Source: Hydrogenophilus thermoluteolus (GTDB lineage Bacteria > Pseudomonadota > Gammaproteobacteria > Burkholderiales > Rhodocyclaceae). Taken from it: a stretch of DNA of 64,000 bases. Under the pieces are notes generated by a model, which saw only the letters and a program-made list of their open reading frames with translations, searched no databases and was not told where the DNA came from. Every line of letters starts with the position of its first letter. Within the stretch, counting starts at the first letter, position 1. The position numbers and the translations under genes were made by a program. The stretch is taken from assembly GCF_003574215.1 (NCBI RefSeq), contig NZ_AP018558.1:840001-904000 (forward strand), given 5' to 3'. Shown here one piece after another: positions 8,476-15,867 of the stretch.

Positions 8476-9027
8476 ATGCGCATCGTTCCCACCGCACTTC
8501 CCGAGGTGCTGCTGATCGAACCCGTCGTGCATGGCGACGAACGGGGGTACTTCTTCGAAGCGTTTCATCAGGCCCGTTTCGAAGCGGCGCTGGGGTATCG
8601 GGTGACCTTCGTCCAAGACAACGAATCCCGTTCGAAGCGCGGGGTGCTGCGGGGGCTCCATTATCAGTTGCCGCCGCACGCGCAGGGTAAGTTGGTTCGA
8701 TGCGCAGAAGGGGCAATCTACGATGTGGCCGTCGATATTCGCAAAAGCTCGCCCACGTTTGGTCAGTGGGTGGGGGTGGAATTGTCGGACACCAACAAGC
8801 GGCAGTTGTGGATTCCACCGGGTTTTGCCCACGGTTTTCTCACGCTTACGGACTTTGCGCGCTTGCTCTACAAGGCGACCGATTACTACGCGCCGGAATA
8901 CGACCGCGCAATCGCTTGGAACGATCCCCAGTTGGCGATCGCGTGGCCCGAACTCGACGTCCCGTTGATTATCTCAGAAAAGGATCGCCGAGCGCCACGC
9001 TTTGCCGATGCCGAACGGTTCGACTGA
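8476..9027 (+). CDS. rfbC: dTDP-4-dehydrorhamnose 3,5-epimerase
   Basis: Cupin-fold epimerase converting dTDP-4-keto-6-deoxyglucose to dTDP-4-keto-rhamnose. The 183-residue length is normal. It shows DERGYFFEAFHQARF, the RGVLRGLHYQ stretch with the catalytic His, the WIPPGFAHGF core and the YYAPEYDRAIAWNDP end. The ATG at 8476 is preceded by AAGGAG at 8464-8469. A GTG at 8452 overlapping the rfbA stop is possible but has a poorer signal. Last gene of rfbBDAC. Confidence 0.96.
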   Translation: MRIVPTALPEVLLIEPVVHGDERGYFFEAFHQARFEAALGYRVTFVQDNESRSKRGVLRGLHYQLPPHAQGKLVRCAEGAIYDVAVDIRKSSPTFGQWVGVELSDTNKRQLWIPPGFAHGFLTLTDFARLLYKATDYYAPEYDRAIAWNDPQLAIAWPELDVPLIISEKDRRAPRFADAERFD

Positions 9028-9037
9028 GCGCGCGTGA

Positions 9038-10354
9038 TCATCCCTTTGGTTGGGATGGCTGCGCTCGCTGTTGCGTTGCAACCAATTCGGGGCGGCGCGC
9101 AACCGCTGCCAGTTGGGTCAGCGTGGATCGCGTCTGCTCGAGAAACCGCGCCAACTCCGCTTTCGGTAGCGGCTCGGGTCCAGGGAGGCGAACGGTTTGG
9201 GGGTTGTAGGGTTTACCGCCGATGCGTACCTCATAGTGGAGATGCGGACCCGTGACGCGCCCCGTCGCGCCCGAGTACGCGATCACTTGGCCCTGTTGCA
9301 CTTTCTGTCCAGGTGTAAGCCCCTTGGCATACGCGGAGAGGTGCCCGTAACGGGTCTCGTAGCCGTTGCGGTGCGCGAGGATCACCAGATTCCCGTATCC
9401 GCCTTTCCAACCGAGGAATGTGACGCGCCCGTCCGACGCGGCCAAAACAGGCGTTCCGGTCGCGGCAGCCAAATCGACGCCATAATGGTTTTTCATGCCG
9501 CCGGTTACTGGATGTTCCCGCAGACCAAATTGAGAGGTGACCCGGGTGAATTTGAGGGGGTAGCGCAAGAAACCGCTCCCCAGCGCTTTGCCGTCGGGGG
9601 TATAAAAGCCTGTTTCACCGTCTCGGTTGGTGTAGCGAAGAACCCGGTAGGTTTTACCCTGATTGGTGAATTCGGCGGCGACGATATCACCGACAGTTTT
9701 GTTTCCCAACGCGTCGATCGACGTCTCGTAGAGCACGACGAACGCGTCGCCTACACGCAAGTCGCGGGAAAAATCGATTTCGGTCCCGAAGACTTCCGCC
9801 AAACGGCTCGCGATTTCGTAGGGCAGCCCGATTTCGTCGGCAGTGGCGAAAAGAGACGACGAGATCACGCCTTCCCGTGCTTCAAGGAACGTGGTCGTGT
9901 CGCTGGAGTCGGCGTTATTTTTGACCGCAAAACGGTCACCGTCGCGTTCGATGGTCACCCGTTCACCGTGGGTGAGCGGAAGTTGTAGCGCAAAGACTTT
10001 GCCGGTTGGGTCCAGTTTGAGCGTGACCGTTCCGTTGCCCAAAAGGCGGCGATGGATCGGCTGGGCTTCCGGTGCCGCCAGCGCGTAATCGATCAATTCG
10101 GGGTCGTTCGCGCCGATTCGTTCCAACAATTCACTGAGTGTCTCTCCTTGTTGAACGCGGTCTCGGATCACAACCGGGGGGAGGGATGGCTCAGCGGCCG
10201 GGTGGAGAGAAATCGGGGGTAGCGAGGCGATGACCTCTTGCGGTGAGGGTGCCGTGCGGTTGGGATCGATTGCCGCAACGGCAAGACCCAAAGTGACGAA
10301 TGCACCGGAAAGGGCGAACCAAAAAGGGGGGCGCAGCCAAATCGTTCGTTTCAT
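9038..10354 (-). CDS. M23 family peptidoglycan DD-endopeptidase (MepM-like)
   Basis: A 438-residue periplasmic or envelope-anchored zinc peptidase. After an N-terminal hydrophobic segment (about residues 12-32) come an OapA/LysM-like region (QQGETLSELLERIG) and a linker domain. The C-terminal LytM/M23 catalytic core follows, with Zn ligands in NHYGVDLA (HxxxD) and GPHLHYEV (HxH). The family cleaves peptide crosslinks to allow sacculus growth. The ATG at 10354 has a GGAGGAGG site directly upstream. It is transcribed away from the cold-shock gene and its 3' end nearly abuts rfbC (convergent). Substrate class is clear, exact bond specificity is inferred. Confidence 0.9.
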   Translation of the reverse strand: MKRTIWLRPPFWFALSGAFVTLGLAVAAIDPNRTAPSPQEVIASLPPISLHPAAEPSLPPVVIRDRVQQGETLSELLERIGANDPELIDYALAAPEAQPIHRRLLGNGTVTLKLDPTGKVFALQLPLTHGERVTIERDGDRFAVKNNADSSDTTTFLEAREGVISSSLFATADEIGLPYEIASRLAEVFGTEIDFSRDLRVGDAFVVLYETSIDALGNKTVGDIVAAEFTNQGKTYRVLRYTNRDGETGFYTPDGKALGSGFLRYPLKFTRVTSQFGLREHPVTGGMKNHYGVDLAAATGTPVLAASDGRVTFLGWKGGYGNLVILAHRNGYETRYGHLSAYAKGLTPGQKVQQGQVIAYSGATGRVTGPHLHYEVRIGGKPYNPQTVRLPGPEPLPKAELARFLEQTRSTLTQLAAVARRPELVATQQRAQPSQPKG

Positions 10355-10410
10355 CGCCTCCTCCGTTTTTCCTTTGCGCAGAATGCATCGAATTGTAGCG
10401 CATTTTTTTG

Positions 10411-10439
10411 TTGACATTGTGCGGGAAAGCGCGTATCGT
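10411..10439 (+). promoter_or_regulatory. Sigma-70 promoter of the cold-shock gene
   Basis: TTGACA (10411-10416, perfect -35), a 17-base spacer, then TATCGT (10434-10439). The predicted start near 10446 gives a leader of about 73 bases before the ATG at 10519, in keeping with the long structured leaders of cold-shock mRNAs. Confidence 0.7.
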
Positions 10440-10518
10440 GGAACCCGTGCTGCCGTGTTGCAGCACAAGCGAAGAGGGCTCTGCCCTGATTGATTGATGT
10501 TTGTAAGGAAGTAAAGCA

Positions 10519-10722
10519 ATGGCAACAGGTACGGTTAAGTGGTTCAATGATTCCAAAGGCTTCGGGTTCATTACCCCGGACGAGGGCGGAGATGACCTCT
10601 TTGCGCATTTCTCCTCGATCAACATGCCCGGGTTCAAGACCCTCAAAGAGGGTGATCGCGTGCGCTTCGAGGTGACGCAAGGCCCCAAAGGTAAGCAGGC
10701 GTCGAATATTCAGAAAATCTGA
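10519..10722 (+). CDS. CspA-family cold-shock protein
   Basis: A 67-residue single OB-fold nucleic acid chaperone. The RNP1 motif KGFGFI and the RNP2-like DLFAHFS are intact, and the start GTVKWFNDSKGFGFI is typical. It binds single-stranded RNA or DNA and melts secondary structure. AAGGA lies 10 bases ahead of the ATG. The gene is monocistronic, with its own promoter and a terminator 24 bases downstream. Several paralogues normally exist in such genomes, so it may be constitutive rather than cold-induced. Confidence 0.97.
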   Translation: MATGTVKWFNDSKGFGFITPDEGGDDLFAHFSSINMPGFKTLKEGDRVRFEVTQGPKGKQASNIQKI

Positions 10723-10745
10723 GTTCGATACTGCCCTGGGCAGCA

Positions 10746-10775
10746 AAAAACCACCCGCAAGGGTGGTTTTTTTAT
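10746..10775. terminator. Bidirectional terminator between csp and rpmG
   Basis: Stem CCACCC / GGGTGG with loop GCAA (10751-10766), preceded by a run of A and followed by a run of T. It works in both directions, ending the cold-shock transcript on the plus strand and rpmB-rpmG on the minus strand. Confidence 0.9.
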
Positions 10776-10824
10776 GCTGTCCCGATCGCTGAAATGCCGA
10801 CCGGGAGGCAAAGTACCGAAATGA

Positions 10825-10992
10825 TTACTTCAACTTGGTCTCTTTGAACAGCACGTGTTTCCGGGCTTTCGGATCGTATTTTTTCAATTCCATTTTGCCC
10901 GGGGTGTTCTTTTTGTTCTTCGTCGTGGTGTAGAAATAGCCGGTACCGGCTGTGGATTCCAGTTTGATTTTTTCGCGGGCAGCTTTTGCCAT
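10825..10992 (-). CDS. rpmG: 50S ribosomal protein L33
   Basis: A 55-residue ribosomal protein, translated from the ATG at 10992 and easily missed because it is so short. It reads MAKAAREKIKLES, then a GTGYFYTTTKN segment and a KYDPKARKHVLFKETK end, all typical of L33. This is the form lacking the zinc-binding cysteine pairs. It lies 13 bases after rpmB on the minus strand; rpmB-rpmG is a common pair in proteobacteria. Confidence 0.96.
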   Translation of the reverse strand: MAKAAREKIKLESTAGTGYFYTTTKNKKNTPGKMELKKYDPKARKHVLFKETKLK

Positions 10993-11005
10993 GATGCGCT
11001 CCTAA

Positions 11006-11242
11006 TCAGATCTTTTCGCCACGGGCGCGCAGTTCGGCAAGAACCGCATCGATCCCTTTCTTGTCGATCGTGCGCAGCGCCGCGTTGGAAACGCGCAGGC
11101 GTACCCAGCGGTTTTCCGCTTCGCTCCAGAAACGACGGTAGTGCAGGTTCGGCAAGAAGCGCCGTTTGGTTTTGATGTTGGAGTGGGAGACGTTGTGTCC
11201 CACCATCGGGCGCTTACCCGTCACTTGACAGACTCGAGCCAT
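11006..11242 (-). CDS. rpmB: 50S ribosomal protein L28
   Basis: A 78-residue protein of the large ribosomal subunit, beginning MARVCQVTGKRPMVGHNVSH and ending in an Ala/Arg-rich helix. The ATG at 11242 is preceded by GAGGAG; upstream in-frame codons do not resemble L28. It heads the rpmB-rpmG unit and carries a small inverted repeat in its leader. Confidence 0.97.
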   Translation of the reverse strand: MARVCQVTGKRPMVGHNVSHSNIKTKRRFLPNLHYRRFWSEAENRWVRLRVSNAALRTIDKKGIDAVLAELRARGEKI

Positions 11243-11258
11243 TGCTTTTGCTCCTCGA

Positions 11259-11278
11259 ATTCCGATGAAATGCGGAAT
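11259..11278 (-). other. Inverted repeat in the rpmB leader
   Basis: Perfect 6-base arms (ATTCCG / CGGAAT) separated by 8 bases, beginning 17 bases upstream of the rpmB ATG and just ahead of its ribosome site. Such a stem could affect translation, as in autogenously controlled ribosomal protein mRNAs, but no L28-binding structure is recognised. Confidence 0.3.
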
Positions 11279-11308
11279 GTACCATAATTGCGCGTTTTTT
11301 TGCAAGAA

Positions 11309-11992
11309 TCAGGTGGGGTCGAGCCATCCATGCTCGGCAAACGAAACGGCAGTGTCGCGGGTGACTAGGAAATGGTCGAGCAAGCGAACGTCGATCAACC
11401 GCAACGCGTTCTGGAGCCGCTGCGTCACCGCGATGTCGTCTCGACTGGGCACCGCGTGGCCGCTTGGGTGGTTGTGTGCGACGATCACGGCACTGGCGTT
11501 GAGCGTAAGCGCCAATTTCGCGACTTCACGGGGATAGACCGCCGCTTCGGCTACCGTGCCCCGAAAAAGGGTTTCGCTCTTGAGCAAGCGGTGACGCTGA
11601 TCCAGTAGCAGTACCAGAAAGGATTCGTGGGGGAGCCCCCCGATTTGTAACCGCAGCCAATCCTTGACGGCTTGCGGCCGCTCGAAAGCTGGGACGGCTT
11701 GGGCTTCCTGCCACAACGCCCGGCGCGCCAGTTCCAGTGCCGCGAGCAGTTGCGCCGTTTTCGCCGGGCCGATACCTGGCATCTGGGCAAGCTGTTGGGG
11801 TTCGCAGTGAATGAGCCGAGCGATGCCGCCGAACGCGGCGATCAAGTCGCGCGCCAAATCCACGGCACTCTTGCCGCGTACGCCAACCCGTAGGAAAATC
11901 GCCAACAGTTCGGCATCGCTCAGAGCCTGCGCACCACGCGTCAAGAGTTTTTCGCGCGGGCGTTCCGCTTCGGGCCAATCGCTGATCGACAT
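11309..11992 (-). CDS. radC: RadC family JAB-domain protein
   Basis: A 227-residue protein with an N-terminal helix-hairpin-helix region (MPGIGPAKTAQLLAALEL) and a C-terminal JAB/MPN+ metal site (VIVAHNHPSGHAVPSRDDIAVT, the HxHPSGxxxxSxxD motif). The historical DNA repair assignment of RadC is doubtful; the metal-dependent hydrolase fold is clear but its substrate is unknown. The ATG at 11992 is supported by the family start (SISDWPEAERPREKLLTRG). It is divergent from coaBC, the usual arrangement in proteobacteria. Confidence 0.94.
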   Translation of the reverse strand: MSISDWPEAERPREKLLTRGAQALSDAELLAIFLRVGVRGKSAVDLARDLIAAFGGIARLIHCEPQQLAQMPGIGPAKTAQLLAALELARRALWQEAQAVPAFERPQAVKDWLRLQIGGLPHESFLVLLLDQRHRLLKSETLFRGTVAEAAVYPREVAKLALTLNASAVIVAHNHPSGHAVPSRDDIAVTQRLQNALRLIDVRLLDHFLVTRDTAVSFAEHGWLDPT

Positions 11993-12016
11993 CGACAAGA
12001 GGAGCGAATTTCGACG

Positions 12017-13282
12017 ATGGACAATCTTACCGCAAATGAAGGGCGCAACAGGGCGAAACCGCCGTTTGTGAACGGACAGCGGATCGTATTGGCGGTGACC
12101 GGTGGGATCGCCGTATACAAAATTGCCGAAGTGGTCCGCCGGCTCGTCGACCGTGGCGCAACGGTCGACGTGGTCATGAGCGACGCGGCAACCCGGTTCG
12201 TCACACCGCTCACTTTTCAAGCGCTTTCTGGGCGGACGGTTTGGACCGATTTGTGGGACGGACGCGCCGAAGACGCGATGGCGCATATCGATCTGACGCG
12301 TGGTGCTGCGCTGATGGTCGTTGCGCCTGCTACCGCCGACCATTTGGGGCGCTTCGCCCAAGGTCGTGCCGACGATTTGGTGAGCACTTTGGCGCTGGCG
12401 CGCACCTGTCCGCTTGCGGTAGTGCCCGCGATGAACCAGGCGATGTGGCACCACCCCGCTACCCAACGCAACGTGGCGCAACTGCAAGCGGACGGAGTTG
12501 CCATTTGGGGGCCAGCTGTTGGCGCCCAGGCGTGCGGAGAGGTCGGTGCCGGGCGGATGATCGAACCGCACGAAATCCTTGCGCGAATCGAAGCGGCACT
12601 CGCGCCCAAGTGGTTTCAGGGCAAGCGCGTCGTGCTCACGGCCGGGCCTACGTACGAGCCGATCGATCCGGTTCGCGTCCTCACCAATCTGAGTTCAGGC
12701 AAGATGGGCTTCGCGTTGGCCGAAGCCTTTGCAATGGCGGGCGCCGAGGTGACGGTGATCGCCGGTCCAACGGCGTTGCCGACCCCATGGGGGGTGACGC
12801 GTGTCGACGTCGTGACCGCGCAACAGATGCGTTCCGCTGCGCACGAGTATGCCCCTAGTGCGGATCTATTCGTTGGGGTGGCGGCGGTAGCCGACTACCG
12901 GCCGGAAACCCCGCAGGAACACAAGATCAAGAAGTCCGCGTCGACGCTGACCCTCACACTCGTCAAAAATCCCGATATCTTGGCCGAAATCGCTGCGTTG
13001 CCCCACGGGCCACTCTGTGTCGGGTTTGCCGCGGAAAGCCGCGATTTGGACCACTACGCCGAGTGCAAACGCCGTGAGAAAGGGTTGTCGTTGGTGGTGG
13101 GAAATCTTGCGCAGGAAGCGCTGGGACAAGATGAGACGCGTGTCGTCCTCTATGACGATTTTGGACGCCATCCCGTGCCGGCCGGGAACAAGTCCGAAGT
13201 GGCGTGGGCGATTCTTGCCCACCTCAAACGCATGATCTCGGTTCGTGATGAGGGAGCTACCTGTGAAACCACACCGTCGTAA
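12017..13282 (+). CDS. coaBC: Bifunctional phosphopantothenoylcysteine decarboxylase / phosphopantothenate-cysteine ligase
   Basis: Two-domain coenzyme A biosynthesis enzyme, 421 residues (family about 400). The N-terminal CoaC flavoprotein domain (about 17-195) has the TGGIAVYK strand and the PAMNQAMWHHPATQRN substrate clamp. The C-terminal CoaB domain (about 200-415) has the TAGPTYEPIDPVRVLTN and SSGKMG motifs and the KIKK region. Upstream GAGGAG is at a rather long spacing of about 12. The 3' end overlaps dut by 20 bases, so the two are coupled, as in the widespread dfp-dut pair. Confidence 0.96.
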   Translation: MDNLTANEGRNRAKPPFVNGQRIVLAVTGGIAVYKIAEVVRRLVDRGATVDVVMSDAATRFVTPLTFQALSGRTVWTDLWDGRAEDAMAHIDLTRGAALMVVAPATADHLGRFAQGRADDLVSTLALARTCPLAVVPAMNQAMWHHPATQRNVAQLQADGVAIWGPAVGAQACGEVGAGRMIEPHEILARIEAALAPKWFQGKRVVLTAGPTYEPIDPVRVLTNLSSGKMGFALAEAFAMAGAEVTVIAGPTALPTPWGVTRVDVVTAQQMRSAAHEYAPSADLFVGVAAVADYRPETPQEHKIKKSASTLTLTLVKNPDILAEIAALPHGPLCVGFAAESRDLDHYAECKRREKGLSLVVGNLAQEALGQDETRVVLYDDFGRHPVPAGNKSEVAWAILAHLKRMISVRDEGATCETTPS

Positions 13283-13724
13283 AGTCGCGATTCGTTATCT
13301 CGACGAACGGATCCGGGAAAACCCGCCCCATTACGCTTCTGAAGGCGCCGCAGGCCTCGATCTTCGTGCTGCGATCGCCGCACCGCTCATTCTGGCATCC
13401 GGAGCGAGCGAGCTCGTTCCTACGGGAATCGCGATCCATCTGGCAGATCCCGGTTTGGCGGCGATGATTCTACCGCGCTCCGGGTTGGGGCACAAGCAGG
13501 GACTGGTCTTGGGAAATTTGGTGGGTTTGATCGACTCCGACTACCAAGGAGAGATTTTCGTTTCGGTCTGGAATCGCGGGCAACAGCCAGTCGTGATCGA
13601 ACCGTTGATGCGCATCGCGCAGCTTGTCGTCGTCCCGGTGGTGCAAGTCGAATGGGACGAAGTCGATGCCTTTTCCCCGTCGCACCGCGGCGCCGACGGG
13701 TTCGGCAGCACAGGAAGCCAATGA
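13263..13724 (+). CDS. dut: Deoxyuridine 5'-triphosphate nucleotidohydrolase (dUTPase)
   Basis: Hydrolyses dUTP to dUMP, keeping uracil out of DNA and feeding thymidylate synthesis. The five trimeric dUTPase motifs are present, including ASEGAAGLDLRA, PRSGLGHKQG, GLIDSDYQGE, RIAQLVVVP and the C-terminal RGADGFGSTG P-loop-like arm. The GTG at 13263, preceded by GGGAG, gives 153 residues, matching the family. An upstream GTG or ATG at 13245/13248 would add up to six residues. The stop overlaps the next ATG (ATGA). Confidence 0.95.
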   Translation: MKPHRRKVAIRYLDERIRENPPHYASEGAAGLDLRAAIAAPLILASGASELVPTGIAIHLADPGLAAMILPRSGLGHKQGLVLGNLVGLIDSDYQGEIFVSVWNRGQQPVVIEPLMRIAQLVVVPVVQVEWDEVDAFSPSHRGADGFGSTGSQ

Positions 13725-14170
13725 TGAAAGGTGGCGCGCTTGGGGGTGCCCGAGGCATCCCGACAGCGGTACAGGTGCTGCTCCTGAACCCGAAAAAAGA
13801 GGTGCTCTTTCAACTGCGGCGTGGAACCGGTTTTTTCGACGGTTACTGGAGTTTACCGGGGGGACACGTCGAACCCGACGAATCGTTAGGTGCCGCAGCG
13901 TGTCGTGAGCTGGCCGAGGAGCTGGGCATTACGGTGCAAGCGTGTGATCTGCACCCAATCGGCGTGATTCACCGCCGCTCCGATACCAACCGCATCGAAT
14001 TCCTGTTTTCTCTTGTGCGCTGGCAAGGAACACCTCTTCTTTGTGAACCGCATCGAGCGCACGCTCTACAATGGGCGCCGCAGGATACCCCGCCTGCCCC
14101 ATTGGTCCCTTACCTAGAGGCCATCTGGACAAAATTAGGGAAGCAGTGGTTCTTCGAATTGGGTTGGTAA
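13721..14170 (+). CDS. Nudix hydrolase
   Basis: A 149-residue Nudix protein. The box GGHVEPDESLGAAACRELAE, continuing to ELGI, matches Gx5Ex7REUxEExGU with all metal-binding glutamates (about residues 46-68). Nudix enzymes cleave nucleoside diphosphates linked to another group; the substrate here cannot be named. The family region with RRSDTNRIEFLFSL resembles MTH1/ADP-ribose type sanitising enzymes, which fits its coupling to dut. The ATG at 13721 overlaps the dut stop and is preceded by AGGAAG. Confidence 0.88.
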   Translation: MMKGGALGGARGIPTAVQVLLLNPKKEVLFQLRRGTGFFDGYWSLPGGHVEPDESLGAAACRELAEELGITVQACDLHPIGVIHRRSDTNRIEFLFSLVRWQGTPLLCEPHRAHALQWAPQDTPPAPLVPYLEAIWTKLGKQWFFELGW

Positions 14171-14192
14171 TCTTTTGCGGCGCAGCAAAAGA
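14171..14192 (+). other. Hairpin after the coaBC-dut-nudix unit
   Basis: Perfect 8-base arms TCTTTTGC (14171-14178) and GCAAAAGA (14185-14192) around a 6-base loop, starting right at the end of the Nudix gene. No T tract follows, so intrinsic termination is unlikely; it may protect the mRNA 3' end. Confidence 0.4.
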
Positions 14193-14207
14193 GTGCGCCT
14201 CCATTGC

Positions 14208-14235
14208 TTGACTTTGCCTCGTTTCTTTATACAAT
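14208..14235 (+). promoter_or_regulatory. Promoter of the cytochrome-ankyrin-fccAB unit
   Basis: TTGACT (14208-14213), 16-base spacer, TACAAT (14230-14235), about 45 bases ahead of the cytochrome ATG at 14280. The octamer ATCATAAC occurs twice in direct repeat at 14234-14241 and 14248-14255, a 14-base period around the expected start point. It could be a regulator site. Confidence 0.55.
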
Positions 14236-14279
14236 CATAACTATTAGATCATAACCTGACTCTATATTTAGGTATCGCG

Positions 14280-14798
14280 ATGAAGAAGTGGGTTTTAGGG
14301 GTCGTGATTTTTGCCGCGGGTGCCGTTGCGGTGGGTGCCGTGAATGCCTTCTTCGAATACACGAACACCACGGAGTTCTGCACCTCGTGTCATACGATGC
14401 AGTGGAGCAAAGCAGAGTGGATGGAGACTGTCCACTATAAAAATCGGGTGGGAGTGAAAGCCGAGTACGCCGATTGCCACGTACCCAAGGAATTTTTCCC
14501 GAAGGTCGCAGCGAAGATCATCGCGGTGAAAGATATCTACCACCACTTGATCGGTACCATCGATACCAAAGAGAAATTCGAAGCGCACCGCTGGACCATG
14601 GCCAACCGCGTGTGGGAAAAGATGAAAGCAACCGATTCGCGCGAATGCCGCACCTGTCACGAATTCGCCGATATGGACCTCACGGAGCAGGTGCGCTCAG
14701 CGCGGCGTAAGCACGAAGCGGCGGCGATGGAAGGGAAAACTTGTATCGAATGTCATCAGGGAATCGCGCACAGCTTGCCCAAAGAACCCGAGTCGTGA
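14280..14798 (+). CDS. NapC/NirT-family membrane-anchored multihaem cytochrome c
   Basis: A 172-residue periplasmic cytochrome held by one N-terminal helix (about residues 4-24). The NapC/NrfH family passes electrons from membrane quinol to periplasmic partners. Three normal haem c sites are visible: CTSCH (34-38), CRTCH (123-127) and CIECH (155-159). At the place of the second haem, the family's CxDCHVP motif reads Tyr63-Ala-Asp-Cys66-His67-Val-Pro, so the first cysteine is replaced by Tyr (codon TAC; TGC would restore Cys). It is first in a unit with an ankyrin protein and flavocytochrome c. Here it may link the quinone pool to that system, in either direction. No nitrate or nitrite reductase gene is adjacent. 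Confidence 0.88.
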   Translation: MKKWVLGVVIFAAGAVAVGAVNAFFEYTNTTEFCTSCHTMQWSKAEWMETVHYKNRVGVKAEYADCHVPKEFFPKVAAKIIAVKDIYHHLIGTIDTKEKFEAHRWTMANRVWEKMKATDSRECRTCHEFADMDLTEQVRSARRKHEAAAMEGKTCIECHQGIAHSLPKEPES

Positions 14799-14842
14799 GA
14801 TTCTTACAAGTATCGGTAAGAGATTGGAAAGGAGCAAGAGCC

Positions 14843-15784
14843 ATGAGGCGCTGGGTGACGCGAATCGCGATGGGGCTGTTGTTCTGTGCGATCACACCAG
14901 CGCTTCAGGCGTTGTCGAACGAAGAGAAGGCGCTCTTCGACGCTGCGCAGTTGGGTGACGCGGGCGCGGTGAAGCGCCTATTGGCTGCGGGGGTTTCGGC
15001 AAAAACCCAAGGCGCGTTCGGGGTGACCCCCTTGATGTACGCGGCAGAAAGCGGCGATTTGGAAACCGTCAAAATCCTTCTCGACGCGGGTGCCGACCTC
15101 CACGCCCGCTGCACGGTTGGGCGGACGGCACTTTTTTATGCGATCGAATCGGGGCGTATCGAAACCGCTGCGTTTCTCATCGAAGCGGGCGCGAAAGTGA
15201 ATGTCAAATCCCGGAGTGGCGCCACCCCCTTGAGCCTTGCCACGGCACGGGGTTACCACCAACTGATTGGTCTGTTGCTCGCGCGCGGTGCCAACCCCGA
15301 CAGCGCCGATCGGCACGGGGTCACACCGTTGATGCGCGCGGCGGAAAATGGGGATCTCAAAGCGGTCGAACTCCTGGTGAATGCTGGCGCCGATCTCGAC
15401 TTGCGGGATCGTCACGGGATGTCCGCACTCCACTATGCGGCGCAAGCGGGGCGGCTGCACGTCGTGCATTGGCTGCTCGACCATGGGGCGCGTGTCGATG
15501 TCGTCGATGACGCGGGGCAGACGCCGCTCATCCTCGCTGCGGCGAAGGGGCATCTTCATACCGCCGAAGTGCTGCTCGACCGCGGTGCCGATATCAACCA
15601 TCAGGACATCGACGGTCGAACGCCGTTGATCGCTGCAACCGAAAGCGGTCGGCTCGAAACGGTTCAATGGCTGGCGTCACGCGGTGCCGCGGTTTCGGTG
15701 CGGGACCGTAACGGAATGGACGCGCTTGCGATCGCCAAAAAGCGGGGCTATGAGGAACTCGCCCGCTGGCTGCAAGCGCAATAA
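14843..15784 (+). CDS. Periplasmic ankyrin-repeat protein
   Basis: A 313-residue protein with a cleavable signal peptide (hydrophobic core about 9-22, cleavage after ALQA) and about eight to nine tandem 33-residue ankyrin repeats. The repeat pattern is G-TPLMYAAESGDLETVKILLDAG. It has no other domain. The repeats act as a protein-binding scaffold; it is exported, so partners should be periplasmic. The start at 14843 has AAAGGAG. It sits between the NapC-like cytochrome and fccA in one unit. A role in assembly or protection of these redox proteins is therefore a fair inference, like the periplasmic ankyrin AnkB needed for catalase in Pseudomonas, but it is unproven. Confidence 0.9.
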   Translation: MRRWVTRIAMGLLFCAITPALQALSNEEKALFDAAQLGDAGAVKRLLAAGVSAKTQGAFGVTPLMYAAESGDLETVKILLDAGADLHARCTVGRTALFYAIESGRIETAAFLIEAGAKVNVKSRSGATPLSLATARGYHQLIGLLLARGANPDSADRHGVTPLMRAAENGDLKAVELLVNAGADLDLRDRHGMSALHYAAQAGRLHVVHWLLDHGARVDVVDDAGQTPLILAAAKGHLHTAEVLLDRGADINHQDIDGRTPLIAATESGRLETVQWLASRGAAVSVRDRNGMDALAIAKKRGYEELARWLQAQ

Positions 15785-15867
15785 GGGTTTATCGCGGCGA
15801 ACTGGGGTTCGACGCGGTGAAGTAAGGGTCCCGTAACGGGGACGTTGGGCAACGAGAGGAGACCAAG

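Noticed and set aside
12017..12858. Arg-rich frames within coaBC
   Set aside because: Out-of-frame readings of a well-supported CoaBC protein.
14171..14192. Hairpin after the Nudix gene as a rho-independent terminator
   Set aside because: Strong arms but no T run on either side, so it is listed only as a hairpin.
14280..14798. Assigning the NapC-like cytochrome to nitrate or nitrite respiration
   Set aside because: No nap, nrf or nir gene is nearby; it is co-transcribed with the sulfide oxidation genes, so a nitrogen role was not claimed.
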